Positions 1 to 10,710 of a stretch of 64,000 nt of DNA are shown here, piece after piece. The stretch's first letter is position 1. Each line of letters opens with the position of its first letter. The position numbers and the translations under genes are program-made. The notes under the pieces were generated by a model. The model worked only from the letters and a program-made list of their open reading frames with translations, made no database searches and was not told where the DNA came from. Origin of the DNA: Diphasiastrum complanatum (lineage: Eukaryota; Streptophyta; Lycopodiopsida; Lycopodiales; Lycopodiaceae); contig CM055106.1 in the NCBI GenBank assembly GCA_029204225.1, forward strand, positions 25,129,368 to 25,193,367, in the 5' to 3' direction.

Positions 1-1
1 G

Positions 2-814
2 ACTGGCAGCACGTAAAATCGTTTACGGGAAAGTTCTCTGCAATACATGCAAAATATGGAATGCTAATATATGATGGGCTCAAGTCTTCTGCGATCATAG
101 AACTAGGTGTTTACTTTTACGATCACATGTATGAAGTTCCAAAGAAGAACTTTATTATTGCCTTTTTTTGAGCCTACAATCGATTCTCATGATTGGTCTT
201 ATGTTGATGAATTGACCATCGAATTGACAAAATTCCAACTCGTCAAAGAGATTACGATGAATATAAAACCAACATTCGGATCCAAACGTGTTTACACTAG
301 TGTCAGCGTGCCTATCGTTGTATTTGTTGCCATATTTAAAACAATACCATTTAGATAAACAAATACATTATGGGTATGGAAAGCGACAGAATCCTCATTG
401 TTGGACAAAGTATTTACTTCTTGGGACTCACGAAATGTAGATCACAAATGTGATTTAATAAGGTGTGATATTTGTCGTGAGACGATGACAATAAGATATC
501 ACATTGCACGCCAAACGTGCTCCTTCAGTTTCGTTCATAAGCAGCCCAAGTTTGCTCACGGTCGATGGGATAGCTTGGATGCAGAGACGACACATCAAGA
601 ATTTGAACTACCCATCCATATGCCAAATGATGAAGTGCGGGAAGTCTGTGTCAATGGTGAATGGAGTCTGGAAGATGTACGGGCTATGGTTGGTTTAATA
701 TATGCTGATGTGCCCACAAATTTTGCGTTCACTATCAATGGACAAACCGTAAGTATAAACAATAAACGTGCTTCCAAATTTTGTAAATGGTTGTTGAACA
801 CATATATAAAATGA
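2..814 (+). pseudogene. Unrecognised coding-like remnant at the left edge
   Basis: Open reading frames follow one another on the plus strand. The first is already open at the window edge and reaches a run of T residues near 162-169. A second frame covers 107-358 and a third covers 398-814 (138 residues, four to five Cys in its first third, ending NTYIK). Read with a shift at the T run and another near 360-400, they give one continuous protein-like text. A TTTTGCAG sequence near 842-849 would suit a splice acceptor. I recognise no family. It may be an eroded host gene, a gene fragment carried by a transposon, or part of a DNA-transposon protein. The coding appearance is inferred from composition only. 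Confidence 0.35.
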
Positions 815-1347
815 ATTTTAATATTGAAATGGTGGTGTCTGGTTTTGCAGATCAGGAGACGCGTAGAAAAACACCAAAAGTGCGCATCATTTTTAGATTC
901 ATTCGCTGTAAAAATACATGAACTATGAGATGCTCTTACGTACTAGCTTTAACTTATAACATCGATCTATCCGATGGGATTTGATTAGAGATTTGGTTCT
1001 ATCGTTTCCATGTTTGTTAGGGCATGAGCTATGGTTTGGTTTGGTATGCAATTGCAATATAAATGTTTTGACTAGACATTTTCTATAAGAAATTGTTGAT
1101 AACATGTTTTGGAAATGTATAGAATTTCATTGTGTAGATATTTCTTACTTTACTATTTTTGAACAATCGAGAGATCTTTTTGGAGTGCCTGCTATAATTG
1201 AAAAGGCACACTATATAAGCGTGTGTGGGTCCCCATTTCGCCATTTCATACTTAGTGTCAGAGAGCTTCCTTTGTTTTTCATAGGTTGATTATCATCCTT
1301 CTATGCTCACACAAGTGAAAATTAGTGTCATTATTGCAATTCCTAAA
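815..1347. other. Non-coding stretch, no gene seen
   Basis: AT-rich sequence between the left-edge remnant and a copia LTR. The short open frames here have no recognisable motif. No repeat or RNA gene was seen. Confidence 0.5.
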
Positions 1348-2006
1348 TGTTGATTTCACATGTGTGGACTGTCCACAACATGTACTTGTGATCTCCTAAG
1401 GTGTGTAGATGCACCAAGATCAAGACTAGATTGAGATTCAAGATCTATCTTTGATTCTATGGCAAAAACACACTACTACATGCATTCAATCACTTCCAAC
1501 TCTCACTCACACGTGTGGGAAGTATTCAAAAATTATTCTAAGTAAAAACAAGCTGCTCTTCTTGGATAGAGAGAGAAAAACCATCATGAGCTCTCGGGTA
1601 GAGAGAGAAAGCTAGAAATCCAATGACACTCAAAATCCACACAATCACCAAATCAATTAGATTCAAAATGAGGAGTACAATGATACTAGTAGATCCATGA
1701 GCTACCACTATGCTTAACTATGATTGGACCACACTTTGTCACCTCTTAATCCTATTGGACCATTGATCCATGCACCTCTTAATTCTATTGGACTATATTC
1801 AAGCACACCTCAAATTTCTATTAAACCTCACATGGTTCCACCTCTAAATCCTATTGGACCTCTTAGAATTCATCAAACAAAAGCATTACACTTGTCTACA
1901 CTCTAATTGGCACGAGTTTAGCCTCTTACTCTATTTTGGCTCAATAGTGGCATTACAAGTGGAAATGCATAATTTGCCATCTATGCCAGATTTGTTCCTA
2001 TCAACA
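1348..2006 (-). repeat. Copia LTR (family A/B), first copy
   Basis: A 659-bp block that begins TGTTGA and ends TCAACA, the inverted ends expected of an LTR. It is closely similar along its whole length to 25983-26640. On the minus strand it follows the RNase H end of a copia pol gene, so it is that element's 3' LTR. Inside it, a degenerate unit built around CTCTTAATCCTATTGGACC recurs several times (about 1740-1865). Only this copy is present for this element; no 5' LTR is visible nearby. Confidence 0.85.
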
Positions 2007-2690
2007 TCCTACACCTAGATGCATATACAAAACATAAGACCCCTATATCTAACATAGATAATCTTTTTCAATTCTTCACACTCCTCCTAAAAAATTATCT
2101 ATGAAAATTTAAGCACTGATCTTGATATAACTTCAAGATTAGATCTATGCTTGATGAAAGCACTTTTGCTCAAAGGCTTGGTGAGTAGATCGGCAATGCA
2201 AGAGGACGAGTTGACATGCTTCAAATAGATTTCTCCTCCAATAAGCTTTTCTCTCACAAAATGGTGTGCCACTTCTATGTGCCTGCTTCTTGCATGAAAT
2301 ATGGGATTATGGGCAAGAGCTTGGGCCGAGATGTTATCACACTTGATCATTGGTAGATCATCTTCCTTGATGCACTTTAGCTCCATTAAAAACCTCTTGA
2401 TCCGCCAAGATATTAGATTGCCTCCAAGAAAGATAGTGTATGCACTAATAGACTTTCGATCCATCTTGTCACTTGCAAAGTTCGAATCCGAGTATCCAAC
2501 AATGGATAGATCTTCACTTTTATAAAGTAGACCATAATCACAAGATGAAGATACATATCTTAGAATCCTCTTGGCCATCTTCCAATGATGGATCTTAGGA
2601 TCTTGCATAAATTGACTCAATTTGTGCACACAAAAACATAGATCGGGCCTAGTAATGGTAAGCCAAATCAAGGAGCTTAAATTTCCCGAT
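2007..2690 (-). pseudogene. Copia pol 3' remnant: reverse-transcriptase end and RNase H
   Basis: The minus-strand frame at 2671-2099 has the copia run TRPDL, then HKLSQFM, then the RNase H region (GYSDSNFASD, HIEVAHHFVRE, LLTKPLS). It lies directly upstream of the 3' LTR. Compared with the related copy at 27347-26736, about 30 residues are missing in frame after LISW, which removes the segment carrying the conserved SSCEAEY motif of the RNase H active site. The element is cut off near 2690 and has no gag, integrase or 5' LTR. Clearly dead. Confidence 0.85.
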
Positions 2691-3870
2691 TCTTGAGTTG
2701 AGTAGCTGACTGATCTGATTTCAGGTGTGGGGCTCCAACAAACCGAGTTAAAACCGAAAATTTACAAAAAGAAATCCGGAATTTTTTGTATCTCTGCCCT
2801 CGCTGGCTGGACAGCCATCTGTTTGGCCTAATTTTCTAAAATTCAAGACCCAGTACTTGCTTGAATTTCTGATCTGACTTCAAGTAGTAGGTCGCTGGTC
2901 TGTAGCAATCTAGTTTGAAGCTTCAAACTACTGAAAAATCTCAGAAATCATGGATGAAAATCCAAGTTTTCAACTCCCTGTCCAGCGCTGATCCTGCCAC
3001 TCTATTTTTTATTAGACTTGCTCTAATCTACTCAGAACTTGCTACAATTTTCAGATCTGAGGGCTAGCTCTACAGCGATGAATCTGCCCATCTTTTTTCC
3101 TTGAATCTCTGCTCAAATGATTCAGAATTCCACCTGACCTTCTTTCTCTGTTTTGTCATCACTTATCTCCATCAGGTCCGCATCATCAAAATATTGCGCA
3201 GTGTCCAAGGTGTGGACTTGATGGGCCTGTGGTTGTTGATCTTGTGGCTGCTGGGCCACTTCCATGTCTTGAGGAATAGAACTCCCCACTCCTCCCCCCC
3301 CGAAAAAACTGTCGTTGGTGATGTTGGCAGCGTTGGCGTTGTTATTAGCATGGGTGGGATGGTGGCTTTGTCTGGTAGCACGAGGTGGGTTGTGCCCGTG
3401 TTCGCTGCTGCCGATGATATAGCTACTCCATCACCCCCGTCGATGGTGTTTAAGGGTGAGAAGTGTGTCGGAAAGGCTGTATTCTACGGACTTTTAACGC
3501 GAATCGAATTTCTAACCAACATTATCAAAATTTACATTGTATCAAAAATATACAAAGACTCGAGAAATTGTATAATGACTCAAAGAATTACGGATTTTTT
3601 GAGTCGATCGTGTATCGAGAAATTCTAATTTTTGGTATTGAAAAATTACGGATTTTGCGAGTCTATACGATATCAAAACTTCTAAAAAATACAAGTCGAG
3701 TTTACATTAACTGAGCAGTGATTTCGTCTAGATTTCTTCGACTAGTATTCTCACTCTGTCTTAAAAATTCCTCTCTAAGATTACGGTATCGTTCTAATCG
3801 AGATTCTCTATCTGACATACACTAGAGATGGAGATGAATGTATCAGATTTCTTATAACTTTCCTAAACTA
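2691..3870 (-). pseudogene. Decayed internal region of a tRNA-Asp-primed gypsy element
   Basis: This stretch lies just inside the primer-binding site at 3871-3888 and so should be the leader and gag region of a minus-strand Ty3/gypsy element. Around 3300-3140 the minus strand reads a Gln-rich, then acidic, short open text starting at a Met near 3278. No Gag, protease or polymerase motif can be recognised. The plus-strand frame 3101-3628 covers the same DNA and looks accidental. The assignment to gypsy rests on the primer site. Confidence 0.35.
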
Positions 3871-3888
3871 TCCCCGACAACGGCACCA
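3871..3888 (-). other. Primer-binding site, tRNA-Asp type
   Basis: Read on the minus strand this is TGGTGCCGTTGTCGGGGA, which differs by two C-to-T changes from the tRNA-Asp-complementary site known from Athila/Tat-type gypsy elements (TGGCGCCGTTGCCGGGGA). It marks the start of reverse transcription of a minus-strand element whose 5' LTR would lie to the right, starting near 3892. Confidence 0.7.
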
Positions 3889-3891
3889 AAA

Positions 3892-4387
3892 ATTGGTATA
3901 TATCGTACTATACCAATAAGGTTACTATAGATTTTGTAGTAAATAGTGTCGTTCCCACAAAGGACAGCGTTAGAAAGTTATGTATTTGGTAAAATTTATG
4001 ACAAATGGTTTTGAGTGTTATTCTGGTTGTCGACAGACGTTAGAAAGTAACCAATATTACTTGTGTTTGGAAAATGTAATGTTGATAATTTCATAACAAC
4101 AATCTGGCCTCTATCAAATCGAATGAAACGCGTTCTACAGATGACATGTTATCAGAGTACAGCAGTGGGCTACACTCTGGCTGATTAAGGTGTCAACATA
4201 GAATCGAGAAATGTTTGATGTATTCGTGGATGTGCAAACAATTAATTAATCACGTTCGCAAACTGTTTGTTTCTAGACAGTAGTCTTCAGAACTGAAACT
4301 GAGGTTGGATGATATGGTGAAAAAATGGAAGGAACAGGGTTCTGGAAAATTGTGTCGGTTGAGATTTCAGACAGGGTTAAGGGGCAT
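3892..4387 (-). repeat. LTR-like region next to the tRNA-Asp primer site
   Basis: The DNA right of the primer site should be the 5' LTR of the minus-strand gypsy element. It contains a short palindromic TTGGTATA...TATACCAA pair at its start. I found no second copy in the window and no clear outer end, so its length is uncertain. Confidence 0.35.
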
Positions 4388-4524
4388 CGGTTGAGAGTTG
4401 ATGGAAGGCGTTGGCTGAGATTTGATGGAAGGCGTCGGCTGAGATTTGATGGAAAGCATCGACTGAGATTTGATGGAAGGCGTCGCCTGAGATTTGATGG
4501 AAGGCGTCGGCTAAGATTGGGCGT
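4388..4524 (+). repeat. 24-bp tandem repeat, five and a half units
   Basis: Units start at 4388, 4412, 4436, 4460, 4484 and 4508 (last partial), consensus CGGCTGAGATTTGATGGAAGGCGT. Since 24 bp is eight codons, the plus-strand frame 4325-4603 reads an octapeptide repeat of the type LRFDGRRR. A diverged array of the same period and core, in opposite orientation, lies at 50610-50729. It sits in the probable LTR of the tRNA-Asp-primed gypsy element. Confidence 0.9.
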
Positions 4525-5487
4525 CTTCAGGAGACACTCCACCCTAGATATCTTGAGACACTCCTCCACACTATTGAATTACATACCTCCACCAGGTATG
4601 TAACTTGATAGTGGGGGCCATCACAATAGCCCAAGAGTAGGAGATTTGACGTGCTCTTGACTTCATTTTGGAATGAGGCATGATCCATTGTCATGGGCCT
4701 GCAGCCCATCTACATTGTGAGACACAATTTCCTATTAAGTGGGCAATTGAAAAGGTTTCTCCTAAGAAGATTCCCTCCAAAATTCTCATAAAACACCATA
4801 TAAAAAATAAAAGCACATTTTTGCATAAAATTATTTTTCTAAGAGTGTGAGTTTTGACTGTTTTTAAAACCTTGAGAATGCACATACCATGTTTTCAAAA
4901 ATAAATTAGTAAAAAACTATATAATTATGTCCATTGCAATTTTGATATAGTTTTAAAAAACCACACAATAAAAAAAATGAACATAAAATGCATATAGCTA
5001 TTGTACTTTTCATTGAGAGTTTATTATATGTACTTGTATAACACATTAAACCATTAATATTTTGATTGTCGTCTAAATATTTCAAGAATGCACTCTCCTA
5101 AGAAAAATATATCTTCAATACTTTAAAATGACGTTTTAGCTATGGGAAAACTTGTGTATTAGGCAACTTTCCTATGTTGTTGTTGTCATACGACAATTCA
5201 AGTCTTTTCTCAACATTCGCAGAGACATTTTTTGGGTTGGCCTTCTTTTTATCTCTAAAAGTGGTAAAAAATACAACATTTTTACTAAAAAATTTGCATT
5301 TTTGATTCAATAGTCGCTTAAAAGTTCGTAAAATAAGTTTTTCATATTGTATTTTTCGTTATTTAAGATATTTTTTAACATAATTATGCAAGAATAATTT
5401 TACATTCCAAACCAGAAGTTAAAAAATTGAGGCTAAATTAAATGTTTCCAAAAAATTTTAAACGTTTTTTGTTTTGGTAGAAAAAGT
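4525..5487. other. AT-rich non-coding stretch
   Basis: No gene, repeat array or transposon protein motif seen. Short open frames on both strands lack any recognisable feature. Confidence 0.5.
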
Positions 5488-5640
5488 TTGCACACAAACT
5501 CAATACACTGCATCGAGTTTGTATGCAAATTCGATGTAGTGTATCGGAATGACACACAAACTCGATGCAATGCAACAAAATGACACAAATTCAATGCAGT
5601 GCATCGAGTTTGTGTGCAATTTCGATGCAGTGCATCGTGA
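5488..5640. repeat. Cluster of direct and inverted repeats with short perfect palindromes
   Basis: The motif AACTCGATGCA and its complement TGCATCGAGTT alternate several times. CGATGCAGTGCATCG (near 5625-5639) is a perfect palindrome around one base. The second half (about 5590-5640) repeats the order of the first half (about 5505-5550). Such a block could fold into several hairpins. The minus-strand frame across it is a by-product of the repeat. Confidence 0.75.
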
Positions 5641-6164
5641 GGAAGGGGATGCATCTTCCATCACTTCAAGATCATCAACACCTCTAACTATTGATAGTGA
5701 TGGGATTGATAGTGACTAGCATTTGGAACTGTGTGAGTCCAAAGAGTTTTGAATATCGCGTGTGTCACGGAATAGAAGTGATTACTTTCTTTGTTTGCCA
5801 CTTTTATATCGTAAGAGTATGAGCATTTTAAATATGTGCTTCTTTTTTATACTTTGTTTTTTCTGAATGGAAATGTTCTTGCAAGTGGTCTTGAGAACCC
5901 CCAAAAACAATATAATTGTTTTTCTTGTCACGAACAAAAAAGTCTTTTTTTTTAATGTATTTTGAAAAAAAACTTTACACACGTGTAATGCTGTTTTGTT
6001 GACACCCATAAAAAGAGGTCATTTTTTGAAGTATCTTAGGGAATATTCCAAATGTTTCCCCTTAGCTAGAAAAATTACCCATAAAAAAAAATTGTGTTCT
6101 TACTAGTAACTAACAACTACTATTAGTTCTATATTGTCCTAAAGAAAGATAAAAAATTGTATAT
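5641..6164. other. Non-coding stretch with a weak coding-like tail
   Basis: On the plus strand 5641-5720 reads a Ser/Asp-rich text ending at a TAG (5718-5720) that resembles the end of some transposase or regulatory proteins, but it is too short to identify. The remainder is T-rich and shows nothing. Confidence 0.3.
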
Positions 6165-6365
6165 AAAATATTAATAATCATAAATAAATTTATTGTCATT
6201 TTTGTAATTAGATTATGCGTTATTCTTGTCATTCTCATCATCACATAAATCTCTACACTCATCTAACTCTGTCTAAATACAATCGTAGATTTCCTACTGT
6301 GTTCCTTTGAGAATGTCTCCTTAGCTCATTGTACTTTTCTCCAACTCCAAAAACTCTACTACTTT
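6165..6365 (-). pseudogene. CACTA transposase-gene fragment, second copy
   Basis: This segment matches 16314-16470, the 3' end of the CACTA transposase gene described below. Shared blocks are TATTAATAATCATAAAT, CATTCTCATCATCACA and the following minus-strand codons around GATTTTCAA/TTGTGTC. It shows that the CACTA family has at least two copies here; this one is a short remnant. Confidence 0.55.
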
Positions 6366-8032
6366 TTTCCGTGGCTACGAGGTATCTATAATTATATATA
6401 AGGACCACAAATTCAAAACAATGAAATTCCTTACAAGAACATGACAAACTTTTTTTTAGGGTTATCTCAACATGAACAAAAAATATATCATTTGATTTTC
6501 CACACTTACAATTATTGGTGGAATTCTTCAAAGCTTGCATGAAAGAGATGTAAGGCGACACTTTTCATGAAAAGGATTGTCTACTGTCATTTGTTCTCTG
6601 ATACGTCAAATTTTGAAGTATCGTATAGCTATCAACTTGTACGCAAATTGATGTCCCAATCCAATGCATGATTTATCTACTTTTCATAATTAGCTAAGTT
6701 GTCAACAACAAACACATCAAAAACTAGACACTCATAGCATTTTTTAAGAGCAAAAATGAAATTTGAAGAACATAATAGATTTAAAGCATGAATCCAAAAG
6801 TTATCAAAGAAGGAATTCTAGGTAGTCATACTACCACAAAACAAATTGGAGATTTAAAACATCCAAAATTACACGATATGCTCAAATATATAATTTCTTC
6901 TTGAGGATACAAGCTTTTAGATAATTGTAGACCTAGTGAGAACATATTTAAGAAAACAAAGCCAATATTTCAATAGAAATTTGTAACTAATAGGAATGAC
7001 TAAGGGTTCCAAGCATAAATGTAGATAGATTCAACGAGAATATCAGGAGTTGAGGTGAGAATGAATTAGACATTGATTAAGTTTTACAATCAATGGTTCA
7101 CCTATGAAAAGGGTTGAAAAGCACAGATGATATTGTTGCAACTTTGTACACTATCCAAGCCATAGTTTCTTTCATGATCAAGAACAATTTTCAAATACCT
7201 ATAAGAAATTGCTACAACATTGTGGCATCCACTCCCTTGAGATAGAAAAACTTAGCATTCTAGCAAATTGGATATGGAAGACATGGAGAGGAGAAAGATA
7301 AGAAATAAAAAACAGTTCACATGACATCAAGGCATGCATGTAACATTGATGACTAACATACTATGGATTGACCATTACATTCTGTTTTCCTAGTTGTACG
7401 AAGGAAAATGTACCCAAATCTAGAAACACAGTTGGCTATCATATGATTATCACCTCAAATATAGTACACAAGTTTTGCAACACAAAATCACCAATCAAAA
7501 CAACAAATCTGTTCACATAACTAGGTTACTAGACCACAAGCTTGAACTGAAATGCAACACATAGTAATTAGTAGATTGGCAGCTTATGAATTGTTTGAAT
7601 GGTAATTGACCCCAAAAAAAAAACAAGAAATTCTTAGGGAGCTGATTGATCTATTTGAAGAAGTACCAGAGATTAAAGGGCTGAGAGTATGGTAGTAATT
7701 ATCATTGAGTTTCTTGGTGCCTCTAGTTTCTAGATCAGCATCGATTCATACAGAGGCAAACCTACCCAATATCCTGGACTTTAGCCCCATCGATCACCTA
7801 AAGTTTCCATTGTATTTGCATAATTTGAAACTGATAATCTGTTGATGAAATGGACGGGGTCTCAACTCTAAAGCTGCTTCAATATGGTATACAAATGTCA
7901 CACTATACCGTCCAATTGTCGACTATGATATGGTCAGATGAATAATCTTTTAATATTTGCGATAACAGCTTCAAACAGCTCAAAACTCACCTTTTGAGAA
8001 AAAATCTGCTATTTTTCTAACAAATTAGTACG
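6366..8032. other. Non-coding stretch
   Basis: AT-rich DNA with no recognisable gene, repeat or transposon motif. The minus-strand frame running into 6561 has a few Cys but no known motif. Confidence 0.5.
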
Positions 8033-8362
8033 TTAGGTCAGGGTACTTCTCTGCCACCCTCGCTTCCTGGCTTTGGAAATGAGGGATTCTGTGACGGTGG
8101 TTGCAGATACATGGACATCTTCCTTGGAGGACTGCTTGACAGGCACAAGCACAGAGCTGCCGGTGGCTTCAGTGTGACGCACAGCAAGACGCCAGGCAAC
8201 GAAAGCAATGAACCCAATATGAGCTACAATCACCAAAGACCACAGCCCAATTTCCCACCAGCTCCCCCAATCTTCCTCATGCAGCTCCTCCGCCTTGTGC
8301 ATTTCCCAGCGATCAGACACCTCCTGAACAAACGACGCAGCCATAGCCAAAGCCATCGCCAT
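8033..8362 (-). CDS. Small single-pass membrane protein, function unknown
   Basis: The minus-strand frame is open from 8515 to the stop at 8033. The first ATG is at 8362 (a TTG at 8416 is also in frame but is not a normal plant start), giving 109 residues. The N-terminus is Ala/Met-rich; residues about 13-32 are acidic and helical (EVSDRWEMHKAEELHEEDW); then a strong transmembrane segment (WWEIGLWSLVIVAHIGFIAF) is followed by a hydrophilic tail ending KARKRGWQRSTLT. The DNA is richer in G and C than its surroundings, as plant genes usually are next to transposons. A TATA-like sequence about 85 bp upstream of the ATG fits a short leader. I recognise no family. It could also be the last exon of a longer gene, since the frame stays open upstream. 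Confidence 0.5.
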   Translation of the reverse strand: MAMALAMAASFVQEVSDRWEMHKAEELHEEDWGSWWEIGLWSLVIVAHIGFIAFVAWRLAVRHTEATGSSVLVPVKQSSKEDVHVSATTVTESLISKARKRGWQRSTLT

Positions 8363-8441
8363 AGCAGCTTGCTGTTGCAGCTCAAAGCTTTCCAGCTGCG
8401 AAAGCCCTGACGCCAACCCTATAGCTTCACAAGTCCCAATC

Positions 8442-8451
8442 GTTTCTATAA
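8442..8451 (-). promoter_or_regulatory. TATA-like box upstream of the small membrane-protein gene
   Basis: Minus-strand CTTTATAGAA. If transcription starts about 30 bp further on (near 8415), the leader to the ATG at 8362 would be about 50 nt. Supported only by sequence and spacing. Confidence 0.35.
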
Positions 8452-8712
8452 AGCGATAAAAAGCAGTTTTAATGTGGGTACGAAAATGGAGAAAGGTGAG
8501 AGAGTGCTTCTTGGTTTAAGGGGTGGATCTAACTTGGGACCAAAGAAAGTTTAGATGCGAATATAACCAACTCAGCCAACATCATTGGTAAGGTGAGACA
8601 ATGAGGGGAAAAGAAGGAAGTCTTCCATTTGGTGGAGGTGCTACAATCCTTGCTTTTGGGGCCCTCCTTCCTTACCTTTACTGTGTTCTGGCAAGTTCGG
8701 TACTCGGTTCTC

Positions 8713-9069
8713 GAAAGGTTGACAGTTATGGGAAGTAGGTGACTTATGTGTCGCCTCGAGACATGCTAGTGGAAGTGCAATTGCTTTTTGGGCCCATCTG
8801 CATACTAGTGGAAGTGTTGATGCTTTTTGGACCCATCTAAGCTTTAGGCCACTTTCAAACTCAACTTTGCTCTTGACAAGAGCTTGGCAAGTGTGACAAA
8901 TAGTAAGCTTGAGTTCCCGTTATGTGTGAGGTGTTCGTCAAGGGGTTGTGGTTACAAGAAATAGCTGACTAATGTGTCACCCTACCTTACATGCATGGTA
9001 TACGTCAAGAGGCTAATGATTCCTAGGGTGATGCATCAGTCGACTACTTCTCGTAACCGTTAACCTTTC
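8713..9069. mobile_element. MITE-like element with 45-bp imperfect inverted ends
   Basis: The left end (8713-8757, GAAAGGTTGACAGTTATGGG then AAGTAGGTGACTTATGTGTC) is repeated in inverted form at the right end (about 9026-9069) with scattered mismatches. A third copy of the motif, in left-end orientation, lies near 8947-8983, and a short unit TAGTGGAAGTG is duplicated at 8769 and 8810. The 357-bp length, inverted ends and lack of coding capacity suit a non-autonomous DNA transposon. I could not see a target-site duplication. Confidence 0.5.
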
Positions 9070-10278
9070 CATGGCTCCTAATGTAATTGCCAAATGCAAC
9101 AAAACATTTGCTCAGATTAAAAAAAAAAACTAGTCTTCTTCTTTTTCTCTTAAAAAACATTTGAGGCTCTCTCTCTTTGATTCTTTGATACTCAAATGTC
9201 ATCCAGTTTTGTAGGGTTTTGCTTTAATCTCTACAATATTTCTACAATCCCCATGTAGAACTTCTTCAAACGCGTTGACTTGCACTTTTTTGTTTGTCAA
9301 GTCAAAAAGAGATATTGGAAGAAAATTTGGGCTTAAATGTTGACATTATGTTTTAGTTGAATAAAACTTTGGTATGCATGACACAAATTTCAACACTTAG
9401 CAAACTAATTATGATATGTTTGATAAACAATTGAATATTTTGTTCTCAATTATCTCACTTTTGTTTCCCTCATCTTATCATTTGTGCAACATATTGGAGT
9501 AGAACTTAGAACCTTAAGGAAAGGAAAAACCAACAACTTACCATTTATTGGAAGACGAACACACATTTAGTTTTAAGTTTGTACAAAACTTACATTATAT
9601 AAACAAGACATACTTAATAGTAGCCCTATAATGCAAAGCCTCAATACCAAGCTACATATCATTGAAGTTACTGAACCTACATGCAAAGTATAAGGAACTA
9701 TGACACACCTTGCAAAAAGGCCAAATTGTTCAAGCCACTTGTATGTTATCTTCATGCAAAGATTTGTTCACAAGACAAGGCAATAGTAAAAAAAATTTAT
9801 CAACTTTTATTCTTTCTACTTTTAACAAGCCTATTTCTCCTCTTCAAATCTTCCTTCTCCATTGTATGTAAAGTATTGTTGCTTGCATCCCCCTACTCTA
9901 GTGAGTTGAAACCCATCTATGAGAATAGAATTCATAAAGGCTTGGAAATTGAAGGTATTGTAAATTCTATAGATGCTAGAGTTTCAACTTTGACCCTATC
10001 ATAAGCATTTTTCTCTTTTGAGTCAGAGCTAGCATGCAGCATAGTCCCAATTTCAATGTGCATATCCCAAGCATAAGGTAGTTTTTTTTAGCTTAGCTTG
10101 TAAAAACAAAGGGTTTTGCCTTTTTAGCTTGTCTCCTTTTTCCAGAATACTTCTTTGAAATGACTTAATAGTTTCAAAGCATTTAAGAGCGTGATCTTTG
10201 AATTATATTGAGTAGCCATTTTGGGCGACATTTTGTGAGTAAATTTTCTGTGAGTGAAATTTCCTTCGTAGATGTAAC
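9070..10278. other. Non-coding stretch
   Basis: No supported gene. The plus-strand frame 9681-10004 contains a hydrophobic Leu/Phe run but nothing recognisable, and sits in T-rich DNA. The part right next to 10279 may be decayed copia gag. Confidence 0.45.
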
Positions 10279-10575
10279 TTAGACGTCCCTCACGTTATAT
10301 AGTGAGTTCAAAATGTCCCAAACGTCTTTTGACGTTTTAGCTTCAACTATGTGTCCAATCTGTGTATCTGATATATTGAGGATAATAAGCGCGAAAGCTT
10401 TACCGTCCTTTGATTTCCACTTTGAGTTGTGATCTTCAAGTTTTACTTCTGTACCTATAACAACATCCCATAAGTCATTGGCGATTAGCAAGGTCTTCAT
10501 CTTAAATTTCCACAAATGATAATTGGATCCGTTCAGTTTGTTTGCGATAAGACCAACTTTACTTTGAGAATCCAT
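10279..10575 (-). pseudogene. Copia Gag N-terminal part
   Basis: The 98-residue minus-strand frame shows the typical copia Gag start: LNGSNYHLWKFKMKTLL, then the stretch DVWDILNSLYNVRD. A stop follows at 10279. On the minus strand it lies downstream of an LTR (11083-10711), the order LTR then gag, so it begins an element whose remainder is lost. Confidence 0.8.
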
Positions 10576-10710
10576 CTGGAACTTAGTTTGTCGATTGTAT
10601 CGATGACACTAAGATGTGGTAATGCCAACAATAGGAAAAAAGAGCCCCATAGTAGCTCATGGATCTATCCATTATATAGGCTGAAATCAAAAACCACAAG
10701 TGTTGTGGTG

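Noticed and set aside
3101-3628. 175-residue plus-strand ORF
   Set aside because: No known motif, mixed composition, and it lies antisense to the likely leader and gag of a minus-strand element.
7600-8700. Plus-strand ORF 8111-8410 as a gene
   Set aside because: It is antisense to the small membrane-protein frame, which has a clean transmembrane segment and better codon pattern.
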